DNA from: Selaginella tamariscina
Lineage: Eukaryota > Streptophyta > Lycopodiopsida > Selaginellales > Selaginellaceae
Length of the DNA: 64,000 nucleotides
Assembly: GCA_003024785.1 (NCBI GenBank)
Contig: PUQB01000713.1
Coordinates: 1-64,000, forward strand
Reading direction: 5' to 3'
Shown piece by piece: positions 48,388 through 61,443 of the stretch. The notes under the pieces are model-generated. The model was not told the origin of the DNA, did no database searches, and was given only the letters and a program-made list of their open reading frames with translations. Both the position numbers and the translations under genes were made by a program. Numbering within the stretch: the stretch's first letter is position 1; the number at the start of each line of letters is the position of its first letter.

Positions 48388-51300
48388 TTACTTAGTGATG
48401 TATTTAATATTAGCTCGTTCCAATAACCATTCCAAAACCTTAGCACCTTCAAGCATTTCTTGAGCCTACACAAAACCAGTTAATTAAGTTAATTAATCAA
48501 TTAATTAATTATATTAAATACTGAATTAATATTGTTTAAATATATAAAAGTCCCACATACTTGCTCTCGCACTTTCTTCTCATCGTACTCTGGTTGTAGC
48601 GTTTAAACTCATCAATGGCAGACTTAACTTCGGCTTCAAGCTCCTCGTTTGAGTACTGAATCCGTGATATATATTACATTACTACACATTTAACTCATAA
48701 CTGTGTGTGTGTATACACACACGCACATATGCATTGTCATAATACTATATTATTTATATATCATTTGAGTATAACATATTCATTTAGTTTACCATAATAT
48801 ATATTATATATATATATATATATAATTGAAAAGGCAAACCTGAAGCTTTTCAAGCCTGAAAATCTCAGCAACAGCAATAGCTTGCTTAACTGTAGCAGCA
48901 ATCTCATCATGTTTTACACGTATGAAGTTGTTTACCATTTCCTCACTCGTCAAAGGGCCCATTTGGTTCTTGTCAAATTTGTGATTTATCTGTAATTAAA
49001 TAAATATAATTAATATATATACACATATATACGTATAAGTGTATTATACATATTGACGTCTTTTTCTTTGAAAACGTCGTCTGTGTCCATATATACGTGT
49101 ATAGATTGATCTTTCATGAGAAACGTAATATAATTGAAAAGATTAATTAATTATGTATTAGTAAACTAAATTATAGCTTAAAATAAAAGGCTTACATGTA
49201 ACTCCATTAGTTTAGATGCATAGATTTGCCGCCCCTGATCCTCAAGTAAAGACTTTGGTACTTCAATGTTTGTAATCTGCACAAAGAAGTGGCGGACATA
49301 TTATAACACACACACACACGCACGCAATTATATATATTCGTATACCTTCGCCAACTCCTGAATAACAGCGGCTTTAGCTGCATTTTTCCTATCGTTCTCT
49401 TCAATAAGCTGGTGCTTTTTCAGGAGTTTTTCTCTAACCTGCAACTCTTACATACTTGTATTACATATACACATATATACATATATACATGCTGTATATA
49501 TTTATATATACTGTATCCAAGCTAGATTGATCTGCAGAAATGCGTATGAATATACATGCCCAAGATAGTATAACAGACACACACACATACATACATGTTA
49601 TATATATATGAATATTGTAGTTTACCTCATCCACTGTTTGCAACCTTCGTAAAGTTTCTCTGCAATGTCATCATTTAATTCTGGTATAATCCTGGAAAAT
49701 ATCTCCTTAATATCCACCTGAACAGAAGCAGCCCACATATAATCACATGATCGGTATATACAGACAATATACACAAATACGTACTATATGATTGGTATAT
49801 ACACACGTTCTACCAGTACACATTTGTGTTTTGTAGATATACATACATATATATATTCCTGTGGTATATGCAAACACACATTACAATACCAATGTGTCCA
49901 TAGTATATATGACTATTGGTATATATATTGGTATATCTACGCCTACATATGACACATTATATATATTCATACATGTTATATATTCTATATAGACATTGCT
50001 GTATGCATTGCGTTGCTATAATATGTAGAAACATATAATGTATATACACAACAGTGCTAATATAATCTGTGGGTATTTACAACACAATATGTTACCACAA
50101 CACATTACACACATTATTTTCTGTATGCACATGTTAATTGGTGTATTTTGATATGCTTACGGTAAAGCGTGCTTTAATATTACGTAGTTGCTCCTGGTCC
50201 AGTCTGGGGAAATGTGATGTCAAAAGTTCGACTCTCACCACCTTTTTGTCCCATCATGTTCTCAATAAGTCCGGGCATATACAGACTATCAGCCGTATCC
50301 AAACTAAAACCTGAAATATTAAAAATATAAATCTTAATAGTCAATACTAAATATCAATAATTACTATTATATACATTTAGTATATATCTCGTGTGTGTGT
50401 GCGTGTGTGTCTGTGTGTGGGGGGAGGTTGTACCTTTCTGTGTGCAAGATAAGATTTTGTCACCAAGTGTATCATCTTTGTTTACACGATCAGCTGTGAT
50501 GTCGATTATAGCCACGTCTTTCATCTGTCAAACAATTTATAATTACAAAAAGAACCAAATAATATTCATTACAATGGCAGATATTAAAAAATAATTCTAA
50601 CCTGTGCATGTTTGGTACAACACCTCTCTCCCTCTCTCTCTCTCTCTCTCTCCCTCCCTCTCCCTCTCTCTCTATGTGTATATTATGTGGAAATGTGTAT
50701 TTATATTACCTGTAAACCACGGCCTATTACGACTCGCAAATAACCATTGTCCTTGAGACGAAAAGCAAGTTCATCTTCGGCAGCTTGCTTCACTGCCTCT
50801 TCATCACGCGATCTACTTCAATATTTAGATTTTTATATGCGTCTTTAGATGTCCACTGAACGTCTGGTATTACCTCCACTGCCACAATATAGCTAAAAGT
50901 TTAAACCATTTAGATTAAAACTCTTAAGAAAAGATTAATTGACAATTACCAAAATGGCCCTACGCACCACAAACGTTGATAATATTTACACATGGTTGAA
51001 GAATAGATATACACATGCATATCAAATACATTATACATTATACACATAAGTACGTATAACTGAGGGGCCATTTTAGTAATTATCTTAAATAGAAGTACCT
51101 TAATGGAGAATTGGGTGTGAAAGCAGCCAGTAACGACTCGAACCTTGTCACGATCTGCTCAGTGTCCTTCAATGCCCGTCCAGCACCTTCAGAGAAATAA
51201 ATAAATAATAACATTATTGTACAACTTATAGAGTATGTTATATATTGAACTTCAAAGATTGACGTGTATATGTGTGTAAATTATTGCATTCATGTATTAA

Positions 51301-52577
51301 TCTACAAGACACATCATTTATCAGTAAATGTATACATATGTAGATAGATAGATAGATAGATATACACACACATATCTTTATACACACACACACACACATG
51401 AATGCATATAGTGTATATATGTGTTTACTTACAGATGCCATGGCTTCAGGTAAGGTTTTCTCTAGAATCACTTTGATGGTCTCAGACTCTACACGCTTTT
51501 GTCCAATTTGACTCAATAAAACCCATTCTGGAACTTTGCCTGGACGGAAACCTTTCACCTAATAAACAAGTTACGTTGTGTGTGTGTGCACATATACATA
51601 ATAATGTCAAGATTACGATATATTATATAACATATAATACATAGTATAAAACATGCTTTTTATATATTTACATACCTGGACCTTCTTGCTGAAATCCATT
51701 AGCGTTTCATCATATATTTCCTTGCATAGTTTGCCTGGAACTCTTACTTTTAACCGCACCTGTAGAATTTTATTTAAGTACGTTTAATACTAGCATAAAA
51801 ATTAAGTAATAAAACTAAACTGGAATTATATTGATATATATATTAGCATTAAATAATTAAATATTTGTATATTAGCATAACTAGAATCTTAGTTACACGC
51901 GCGCACACACACACACACACACTATTTATATGCTACTTAAATATAGTATAGAACTCAAATGTTCAGACTATTTGATAAAAGTAGAATATACTCATACAAA
52001 CTAAATGAATTTCTAAATTGATATAGTTTAGATCACAATATAAATGTCACTTCCAGTATACAGTCCTTAATACTAGTTATAACTAACTTAAAATATTAAA
52101 CGAAGGGTAGAAAACTTATATTTACCATAAAGAAATTTTTGATGTATTTCCTCCAAAATGCACATCAGATCATATATATTATTAAATTGCTAAAATGATT
52201 AAATTGTCCATATTTTTAATATACAGTGCATAATTGACTATATATAATTATATTAAATGTGCATACCGGGAATTTCCATCATTTTGGGTCCCTGAACTTG
52301 AAGACCTTTGGCCGTAGTAATTATTGAGGAGAGAAGGGTCTGCAGTGGCGTGGCGTATATTCGCATTGTTCTTGAGCATATTCTCCTCAAGAACACTCGC
52401 TTGTTTTAATCCCTGCCTCCTCGAATTACATACAAATACAGATTGAAGATTACATGAAGTACAAGGCGGCAAATTCAAATTCAAATTCGAATTCAAATTC
52501 TGCTCATTGTACTTGCCGGCATTGCCTGCATTCTCCTCAAACAAAAAAATCTCCAGAAGATAAGCATACCCTAACAA
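48388..52577 (-). CDS. Trigger factor-type chaperone, probably plastid
   Basis: Trigger factor binds nascent chains at the ribosome exit; plants carry a plastid form. About 13 exons are seen. N-terminal domain: VRLKVRVPGKLCKEIYDET at about 51690-51770 and VKGFRPGKVPEWVLLSQIG (about 51430-51558), the last holding a family-like GFR.GK.P ribosome-contact motif. PPIase (FKBP-like) domain: DVAIIDITADRVNKDD (50430-50520), GFSLDTADSLYMPGLIENM and SRTFDITFPQT (50165-50315). C-terminal helical domain: ITNIEVPKSLLEDQGRQIYA, INHKFDKNQMGPLTSEEMVN, VKHDEIAATVKQAIAVAEI, KSAIDEFKRYNQ and EMLEGAKVLEWLLERANI before the stop at 48388. The first exon (52264-52577) encodes a Ser/Asn-rich leader that could be a transit peptide; the exact start and first splice junction are uncertain because frames do not join cleanly. 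Slips occur near 50195 and 48590. Confidence 0.82.
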
Positions 52578-53201
52578 GATATTATTTAGCCCTATTAATT
52601 TAACTTTTTATACTTGAACTTCAGATAATAAATTTCTTATTTAACTATATATATGAATCATAATATGTAAATGTATATAGGTATATAAATTTAAACATGT
52701 ATACGATGTATATATTTAATAAACTTATATCTAATGACAGAATTAAACTTAAATTTAGTTCAGTTCATAATTATAAATAAAATCTGCTGACCTACTTGGT
52801 TAGTATATACTGTAATTGTTCACATTATAGTGATACTAAAATACTAATATATTTAGTAACTAAGGTTATATAGTTATTTGGTATTACCTATAACATGACC
52901 ATTTTGTCATAGTTATAAACACACACACAAAAATGTATGTCTGTATGTATCTCTCTCCCTCTCTCTCTCTCTATATATATATAGATAATAGATATACATA
53001 CAACATACACACACACACATATAATATATAGTAACATTGAAATATGTAAACATGAATACATAAACTTTAAATATTGTTATTTTATCTCTCAAATACAAAA
53101 ATAAGATTCAGTTCCTTGTGTAAACTTATTTACATACATATATTATTAATGTAAATAATACTACCAGAATTATTTTTAAAAAAAAAAAAATTAAGATTAA
53201 C
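52578..53201. other. Spacer between trigger factor and DUF1191 genes
   Basis: AT-rich, with a CT/TA microsatellite at about 52951-52985, a CA run near 53008-53019 and an A run at 53178-53191. No gene recognised. Confidence 0.5.
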
Positions 53202-54158
53202 TCATCTAAATACGTAGTCCTTTTCAAGTGCAGGCCTTGTGCGCTTCCTGCGAGCAACAGGAGGTTTTGTATTATATGCGATCAAAGCTTCTCCATTATC
53301 TCACGGAACTCGAGCTCTTCCATCTTATGCAACAGAGTCGTCCGGTGCATTCTCAACCCGGCAAAACCCACACAGCAGCTCCGACCACCAACACCAACAC
53401 TGCCACCGATAACCAAACCCGCCGTCAGTCTCATACTTGAACTGTGTGGATGGTTTCTATGAGAGCGAACCGGTAAAGACCTCGACCGTGACGGTGACGG
53501 CGCTGGTGATGGTGACGGAGACGGTGATGGACTGGGTGAGACTCTCTCCAGTGTCATTGCTCCAGAAATTAACAAGACTTACATCCCCAAGCTCATACAA
53601 GGAAACACATTGACGTACGTCATCTCGGACACCGTGGTGTTACCGTTACCGTCGAATAACACACATTGCCGGGTTGGACCTGCTTGAGTCGGACAACGGG
53701 AAGATAGGTACCCGGACAGTGATCGGTTCTCCGAGCGGTACCACCTCAACTCATCCCATTCTCGGCATATGCCTTAACCCCAACTACCGGACCGATAATC
53801 GACATCCCGTTCCCGGACAGTAACCTGGAATCTCACAGTGAAGAACCTGTATATGAACACCACATACTCCAGTAGTGAAGATGTGAAAGATAGCCTGGGA
53901 GGTATTATAACTCATTGAAGATGAACCCGCGGTGCTGTAAGCTTCCCGTCTTCAGCCGCACTACCTGAACTGTGATGCCCGGCTGCAAACCGAGAGGCAG
54001 CGGTACGTCGTATACCGTCCCCGTGTGCGGTCTCAGCAGTGCCTGGAATGCATGGTAACGGATCAAACTGTCAACCTTGCGGACTACTTCCTCCGGGGTC
54101 GAACTGAGCGGCATATTCAGGCTCTGCTTGAGCTGGCTTGAACATCTGGATTCTGCTC
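53202..54158 (-). CDS. DUF1191 family membrane protein (N-terminus unresolved)
   Basis: From memory, DUF1191 proteins are plant-specific, with a secreted ectodomain followed by a membrane span; their function is unknown. Seen on the minus strand: IRYHAFQALLRPHTGTVYD and PLGLQPGITVQVVRLKTG, then QCVLFDGNGNTTVSEMTYVN (about 53680-53620), a Ser-Pro repeat linker (about 53545-53500), a hydrophobic stretch LTAGLVIGGSVGVG, and the tail RRKRTRPALEKDYVFR ending at the stop, 53202-53204. The order is that of the family. An upstream splice acceptor at 54159 implies at least one earlier exon with a signal peptide; a hydrophobic frame at about 54840-54926 is one weak candidate. Several frame slips lie in the ectodomain and after the membrane segment. 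The higher GC content than its surroundings is consistent with coding sequence. Confidence 0.65.
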
Positions 54159-55124
54159 CTGTGTAGAATATAACAAGAATCGAGAGAAGTATTAACCAAC
54201 TTACACCATCTGCTATGTACTGTACCTGTGTGTGTATTGACCATGGTGTGTGTGTCTCTCGTCTTGAGATTCATATGTATTCATTAGTTAGGTGCGGATA
54301 CGGCAAAGGGTACAGTTATAAAGTGGACCTGTATTTACTGCACTTTACTAAAAGCCTGCAAACTTCTACCATGTGCGGTAAATGAACGGGTATATTCTTA
54401 GTACACATCAAGGGAACAATGTATGATATATACAGACAACAGACATTCATATGTGTGTATATGTCAAAATCTAAAATTTGATTGTATATTACAACTTAAC
54501 AGCTTCCTCTTTGTAATCTCCTTAATGAGCATCATAAACATCAATCAGCACACAGGTCTGCTATGTGTGAGAACACGTGCAAATATAGATCTCAGTTATA
54601 CTTCATAATGCCGGTAAAGAACACACACACGTCTCTCTGTATATGTGTGTGAACTAATTATTACAGAAGAGGAACTACTTAAAAAGAGAGTTAACAAATT
54701 GAAGTGAAAAGAGTATAATACAGAAAAAAGCATTCCATTATATCTGTACGAACCTTATTATTCTTGTGCTAATACTTCGTTTAAAGATGTACGTATCACC
54801 AACGTTAGTGTCCAAACCCCACTGAAATCCCAGAAGATCCCACAAAATCCCATGAGATCCCAAAATCAATGAACAAACATAGAAGTGAAAGCATGACATT
54901 CCATTAAGAATATGCCAGTCCGTCATGTTGGTTCCGTGGTCTCAGGAACACGCTAAATAACTGACGGTGTGTGTGTGTGTGTGAGAGAGAGAGAGACAGA
55001 CAGAGAGAGCAGAAGCACCTGTATGCGTATTTAAGTGCTCATATGAAGTAGTTTTAGTAAAAGTCCATATACATGCAATACGTATAATTTACATATAAAC
55101 ATGTATAAGCAACTAGACGAACCT
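54159..55124. other. Region upstream of DUF1191 and downstream of thioredoxin
   Basis: It may hold a first exon of the DUF1191 gene and the 3' untranslated region of thioredoxin. It contains a GT/GA microsatellite at about 54967-55008 and a short tandem of TGGGATC-like units near 54820-54865 on the minus strand. No confident gene. Confidence 0.4.
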
Positions 55125-56235
55125 TTACTTGGCGATATACTTGTCTATCACATTGGTAAGTGTAGTCTCAGGAACACATCCAATAACAGTGTCCAGTCTT
55201 TCGCCTTGGTTGAAGATCATGCAAGGGGATGCTCCGTATGCCCAGCTCCGTTGCAGTCTTGGAGCACTCGTCCGTGTTCACCTTGTAACACTTGATCCTT
55301 CCCTTGTATTTCTCGGCTACATTGTCTATTACTGGGTCCAACATCCTGCAGGGTCCACACCATGGCGCCCAGAAGTCCACCAGGACGGGTAAGTCCGACT
55401 CCAGTACCAGTGTCTTGAAACTCGCGTCGTCTACCACACCTGCTGTTACACATAGTGTAAATCATATCATGTGTCTGTGTGTGTGTGTATACTAACATAT
55501 ACATATGTCATACATATGCTGCATACATGCATATATACAATATAATATGTAATATATACTCCGTCATTAAGTATCTAGTTCACGTATGCTAGATGCATTA
55601 TAAGTTTTGCCGCACTGGAAACCGATATATACACGTCTGAATCTATCCGCGTATTGTTGCATATACTTACATGAACATAGCAGATATATGCATACATACA
55701 TAGAAATATATGCACGAATACAATATAACAATATGATTGTCATCGACATACGGCTTATCCTGTCTTTCAGATATCTGGAATTCCCTTATATAGAGAATAA
55801 CGCGTACATATGAATGTGTCTATATACACCCATTTACACATATGTTATAATATTATATAATATTACTAGTACCAATAAAATAACCATTTTTATGAGGATT
55901 TTATATAGAACTCTAAAACATTACAGTAATAAAAAAACGCACCTGTAGAGACTTCTTTGGTTTCAGAGACAATACAGGCAGCTGAGAATCGACGCTTCTG
56001 TGCAGATTTCAAGCTCGCGGTCTTCCTCCAGGACGATTGAAGTCGCCTGGAGGACGGATTTGATAAGAATGCAGATGTAATTGGCCTGCTCGAGGAAGAA
56101 CACGATCCGGCACTTACTGTGCCCAAGAATCCTAAAACTCCACATTTATATCTGATCTATACACATATTCCACGCGTGCATACAAATAGCATGCGCACAC
56201 ACATACGCACCTCCGGCATCGACAACAATCGCCAT
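55125..56235 (-). CDS. Thioredoxin, plastid m-type
   Basis: Reduces disulfides of plastid enzymes, itself reduced by ferredoxin- or NADPH-linked reductases. Three exons: 56211-56235 (MAIVVDAG, 25 bases), 55943-56131 (Ser/Arg-rich transit peptide, [20 protein letters not shown]) and 55125-55439 (mature domain). The mature part has [19 protein letters not shown] with the active site WCGPC, then [21 protein letters not shown] and, in the next frame, [20 protein letters not shown] to DKYIAK and the stop. The frame changes once, right after GIRSIP at the conserved cis-Pro loop, a site unlikely to vary in a working protein. The order and spacing match m-type thioredoxins; x-type is the main alternative. 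The ATG lies in good context, and the first intron is short (79 bases). Confidence 0.9.
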
Positions 56236-56580
56236 TCTTCCTCCTGCTCCGTGTTTGACCTAAACAAAACTGGGGATATGAGATTTTGGATGATGAGCGA
56301 ATGGATGACGTACACGTGGCCAATCCTTCGGTCGCATTGGCTCTCAAGATCTTGTGGCCAAGGTGAAGTGGAATAACGAACGAATCTGCCGTTGAATATT
56401 TAGCGGCTCAGATCGCACTTCACGACACGTGCTTCCGTTTACCATTATTATTTATGTTACACCAGTATATTCTTATTTCAATCACGTATCAGGATAGACG
56501 GTCGTGTGACGATTCCTCTTCCACGCGTATGTATTAAGTTATTTCCACGCAGCTGAACACCGTAGGTATACGACGTACAT

Positions 56581-56742
56581 ATGAAAGAAGCGGAAGAAGA
56601 ATACGAAGACATGGAGTGCGATATGGAATCCGATAAAGAAGATAATATGGAAGAAGATATTACGGAATGCGAGAAAGAAGATACTATGGAATGCAATATA
56701 CAAGATGATATGAATTGCGAATGCGATAAACAAAAGATATAG
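56581..56742 (+). CDS. Possible small acidic ORF (53 residues)
   Basis: An open frame begins MKEAEEEYEDMECDMESDKE and continues with loosely repeated ED(I/T/N)ME(C/E) units to a stop at 56740-56742. It is very acidic with regularly spaced Cys. The opposite strand is also open (His/Ile/Phe/Ser-rich), as expected of a low-complexity repeat. No homology recognised; it could equally be a decayed purine-rich microsatellite about 350 bases upstream of the thioredoxin gene on the other strand. Confidence 0.2.
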   Translation: MKEAEEEYEDMECDMESDKEDNMEEDITECEKEDTMECNIQDDMNCECDKQKI

Positions 56743-57358
56743 AATGTGAAGAGGTAATAACTATGGAAACAGATTTTTCAGAGATTGTAGAGAAGTTGAG
56801 GAAATACTTGGGTCGCTTCGGATAACCAAAGTTTTAGGTGTGAAAAGGAGGGAAGTGAAACCAACTAGGATCCGGCCACGTGTCAAACGGAGCAAATCGC
56901 TGCTGAAAAATCCCCTGTGGTTAGCGTGCCATAACAGCTCCGACAAATACACAAACACACACACACATACACCACACGCACGTGCGCACCTACTCAGTGA
57001 CTTTGTAAGACTTCTTCTCGTGGGTTTCATTAATTAATAAACTTTGAAGTTCTCTCTCAATTTATACATTTAAATTTATATCAGTAACTTAATTTTATCA
57101 TATATAGAATATTACTAAAAATCCCTTAATTAAGTTCTAATTTAGCATTTAATATGTATTAATAAGACTTAAAATATGGTTCTAATGTAATATATTAATT
57201 TATGTAATAATGTATAGTGTGTTGTGTAAAAATGGATTCTTAACATGTCTATCTAATTCATTTTTATATTTATACTCTAAAAGGTTATATTGCATAATAT
57301 CATTTTAAGAAATAATAATAGTAATACAAGATAAAATTATAGTAAAGAATGTTAAATC

Positions 57359-57452
57359 TATATACATATTACTTATAACATATTCTATATATCTAATTTA
57401 ACAACGTTGTTAAATTAGATATATAGAATATTTTATAAGTAATATGTATATA
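57359..57452. repeat. Near-perfect 47-base hairpin without loop
   Basis: Arms 57359-57405 and 57406-57452 meet at AACAAC/GTTGTT and match at all but one position. It may be a tiny fold-back (MITE-like) element or an extruding palindrome. Confidence 0.85.
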
Positions 57453-59712
57453 CAAATATATCCATTATTACATTAGAAAGTGTGTATCTTTTTTACCTCA
57501 AGAATAGTTGAAGTTCATTCAAAATAATATAAATTAAATTTAACTTATTATAAACTAAACAAAAATATAGTAGCATTCTTATGTACAAATTGTTTAACAT
57601 TTGATGGTAGAGTATATAGTTAGGCTTCTTAATAAAGATTAATATTTTTCATTGAGACTTTATAATTATGCAAATATTCAAATTGTTAACTTATAAAATA
57701 TTAGATCAAATAAATTATGAAAACATAAATAAACCACGAGAGAGAGATTTTTAAAAAAACAATTCTTTTTTATTAAACAATCTCATCTTTCTTTGATATT
57801 AGTTTGTGTGTGTGTGTGTGTGTTATTAATATAATATAATATGTTTGTGCATATTTTGTACTTGTATCTGCAATCAAAAGAATAAGAAGTTTTATTCATT
57901 TCAATTGTTTTATAAATATAATTATGTTTCATAAGTGCATACTTTATATTAACATTATAGTGTTAATATGTGTCTATACAATATATACACTGTTTATATA
58001 AACACATTGTAAGCAAGTTTTTTCGATAAGTTATATGTATGGTTCAAGATAGAAATATAATGATATATATACATAAATATATTACACATGTATGCATGTA
58101 CATAGTTGCGATCGTGAAATCGTATATTATACAGTAATAGTATATATACTTCATTACATCTAGTTTAAATATTAGTTTGAAACTAATTACTTGTGAAAGG
58201 CTTAAAATTATATTGGGGACTTACATTATTCTTTAAGTAATTCAATGTTATATATTTTAGTTATGCAACTTATGATGACATAGCATTAAGTTTTAAAAAA
58301 CATTTTAATATATTTAACATATAAATTTTTAATATGAAGATATTCATTTTTATATTTATACCCTAAAAGGCTAACTATCCATGAAGTTATAATTAAATTT
58401 TAAGCAAGGATTAATGAAGTTATAAAAGCACATGTATAATTATTTTTAAATAAGGGAATCACAAAATACAAGTAACATACCTAATAATTCTATTAGATGA
58501 GTTTTTAATTTTCAATTAATAGATGTGCATATTAATATATTTAATATTTTATTTTTTAATTTCTTTACTTTAGTTTAATAAACTCATTAAAACCAAATCA
58601 AATGGATTGAGGGCAAGATAAAATGATGAAGAAATATAATATAAAGATCAAAAATAAGTTTTAAGAATTTAAAATCTTAAAATAAAAAATAAAAATAGTT
58701 AAATTAAGGTTGAGAATGAAAAAAAAAATTTGGAAATACTTAAATGGTTATAAAAATGTCATAATTGACATTTTTAAAAGTATTAATTAAAGAATAATAT
58801 GTAACTAATCTAAAATAATTAAATGGTATTATCACTTTTTATTATGAAATTATTTATTAAGGAAGTAAAAACAAGTGGTTCCACAAATAACTTTAATTCC
58901 AAGTTTATTTCACTTTTGTATTATGAATTATATTTATAAATGCCTATGTTGATCTCTTTTTATTTTTGTATTTTTTATAAAAATAATTATATAACAGCCG
59001 TGTTATTTAATGTTATATGTAGTACTAACATTGTTAATTCTATCTAATTAAATATCTTAAGAGTGATAGTGCAAAGATTTTAACTTGTTAAACCCAATCT
59101 TATATTTATAAATGTAGATGATACATTTAATAATAGTTATTAGTACTAAATGTCCATAAGTATGTATGTATATGTGTGTGTATGATATATATTCACTTTT
59201 ATCTAAAATGAGCTTTTTTTAATTGTGCTTATAGATAATTATATATTCATATTGTTAAGCAACCAAGCTAAAAATAAATTCTTTATTTTCTTTTATACAC
59301 ATAGACTATGTATAAGTGAAAAGAGATAATTATCTTAATGGTAATGCTTTTATGTTATTTATTATAAAGATACAAATGTTTAATTTGGACATTCATGTAT
59401 ATACTAAAATGTCTTAAATTATTGCTTGTCTAAAAACTAGAAATCTTATTTTGTTTATATTTTTATTATATTTATAATATTCTGAATGAATTACAGAATT
59501 ATTTTTAAATAATGAATATAATTGAAATGTGTGCATGAATAGCATATACAACATTAGAATCAAGGACTACATATGCTCAACTTATTAAGTAAAATAATAT
59601 ATACTTGATATTATATTTTGGAATGAATAAATAATATTATAATATAATATGTTATATATATTAAATATACCAAAATAAAATAATATGTTATATATATATA
59701 TATATATGTTTT

Positions 59713-59775
59713 AATAAAAATATTATTTATTATGTAAGCATATATATGCTTACATAATAATTAATATTTTTATTG
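59713..59775. repeat. AT-rich hairpin
   Basis: Arms of about 31 bases meet at AGCATATATATGCT, with a base or two of mismatch or bulge. Confidence 0.75.
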
Positions 59776-60886
59776 TTCAATATGTGAACCTACATGTGAA
59801 GTTGCAATATGTTTATATAATAATATAAAATTATTTATTTTCATGAGTTAGAATCTTATATAAGATTCTCAACCATGAAATAAGTAAAATGATTATAAAT
59901 TCATCATAATTATAAATTAAAATAAATTAAATTATAAAAAATTAATGAAATTATATACATTATTATGTTACTTATAAATTTGAGAAACCATAAAAGTATT
60001 ATCATTCTTTTCTTATTATATTTATAAGAATATTAAATCAAGATTTTAAAATGTACTTCTTATCTTTAAGAATATACTTTTTGTTTTAAAGTAATAAATA
60101 AAATAAGTAATATAGTCAAAAGAAAATAATACCCAAAAAGGAATATTAATACTAAAAGAATTAATAAATATTAAAACTATTAAAAAACACGATAAATTTC
60201 TAAAATAAAAGATAAAAAAAAACATTAAATAAAGAATTAAAAAAAATAAAAAGATATTTAAATGTAAAATTTAATATATAAAGTACGTTGAGATTTACGA
60301 CCTATTATAAATATTAAATTTTAAAATTTCACTCCATAGAGATTATTATTGATTCCCTAATAATACTTATATAACATCGTTTTACAACAAATTATGTCAT
60401 TGTATGAAATTTAATTGATTAATAATAAGTGTTTACATTTAACTTGTAATAGCACATTGATTATAAATCATAAATATATTACATGTGTGTAAGTAAATGT
60501 AAGTACATATCATTGTCCAAACAATAGTATCACAAATAAACAAATCAATTTATTATATATTTGTAGATGTCTTTAGTTTAATACTTAATTAAATAACTAA
60601 TGTACATTAATTCAAAATCTTTAGTAACCCGTGAACATAATTTAACATGAACAAATTAATGCATATATTAATTTGTTTTAAATAATATTATGTTCAAAAT
60701 GGTCAATAATTTACCTTCTTCTTATGAGCCAATAATAATTATACTGAAATCCATATTTTTCACATTTGGCATTGTGATTTAATTAAATGAATAAGTATAC
60801 TTATTCTCAATACATAATTATTTTCTTTTCATATAATATTTAAAGAACATTCCTTCCACTTAAAGATGGCCTTTGACTAATTAATA

Positions 60887-60920
<34 letters not shown>

Positions 60921-61443
60921 TTATATACACAACATTATCGGGTTTCAGTACATGCATAGATATTAATATTTTCACTAATTTATAATATAATATTTTTCAT
61001 GTGACATATATATTCTGATGATTTAACAATTCTATGTAGTCAAACATGACTATTGAGTATTCACCTTAGTAATATGATAAACTATACATTTAAAAGTTTT
61101 TAAAGTTTTAATTAAGAACATTTATATATTTTAGAATAAGAATGAGCTTATAAAGATTTATCTTTTAGTAATTCAAAATTGATTAACATGTTTAAAATTA
61201 AAGTGATTAAGGTAATTATGAAAAATTTAAAACTATTAATAAATTTTAAGCAGAATTCACAAAATATTGATACCAGTGTGCAAATTCTGATAATTTTTTA
61301 GTTTTACTTTTAAAATGAGAGAATGAATTATTGAAGGTATATATAAACACATATATATTATGCAATGTAATATAATATTAAACATATAAAATGCAATATA
61401 TAATAGAAACATACAATTGAAAGAGCAGATATATAAAATGAAA

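Larger units (their letters stand above)
57040..61443. other. AT-rich gene-free stretch
   Basis: No gene was recognised in either orientation. It contains two strong hairpins (57359-57452 and 59713-59775), GT runs near 57803-57822 and 60895-60920, and a few short TA runs. Confidence 0.6.

Noticed and set aside
53228-53440. Plus-strand frame of 70 codons starting MQALCASCEQQE
   Set aside because: It lies opposite the DUF1191 C-terminus (RTRPALEKDYVFR on the minus strand), which has family support.
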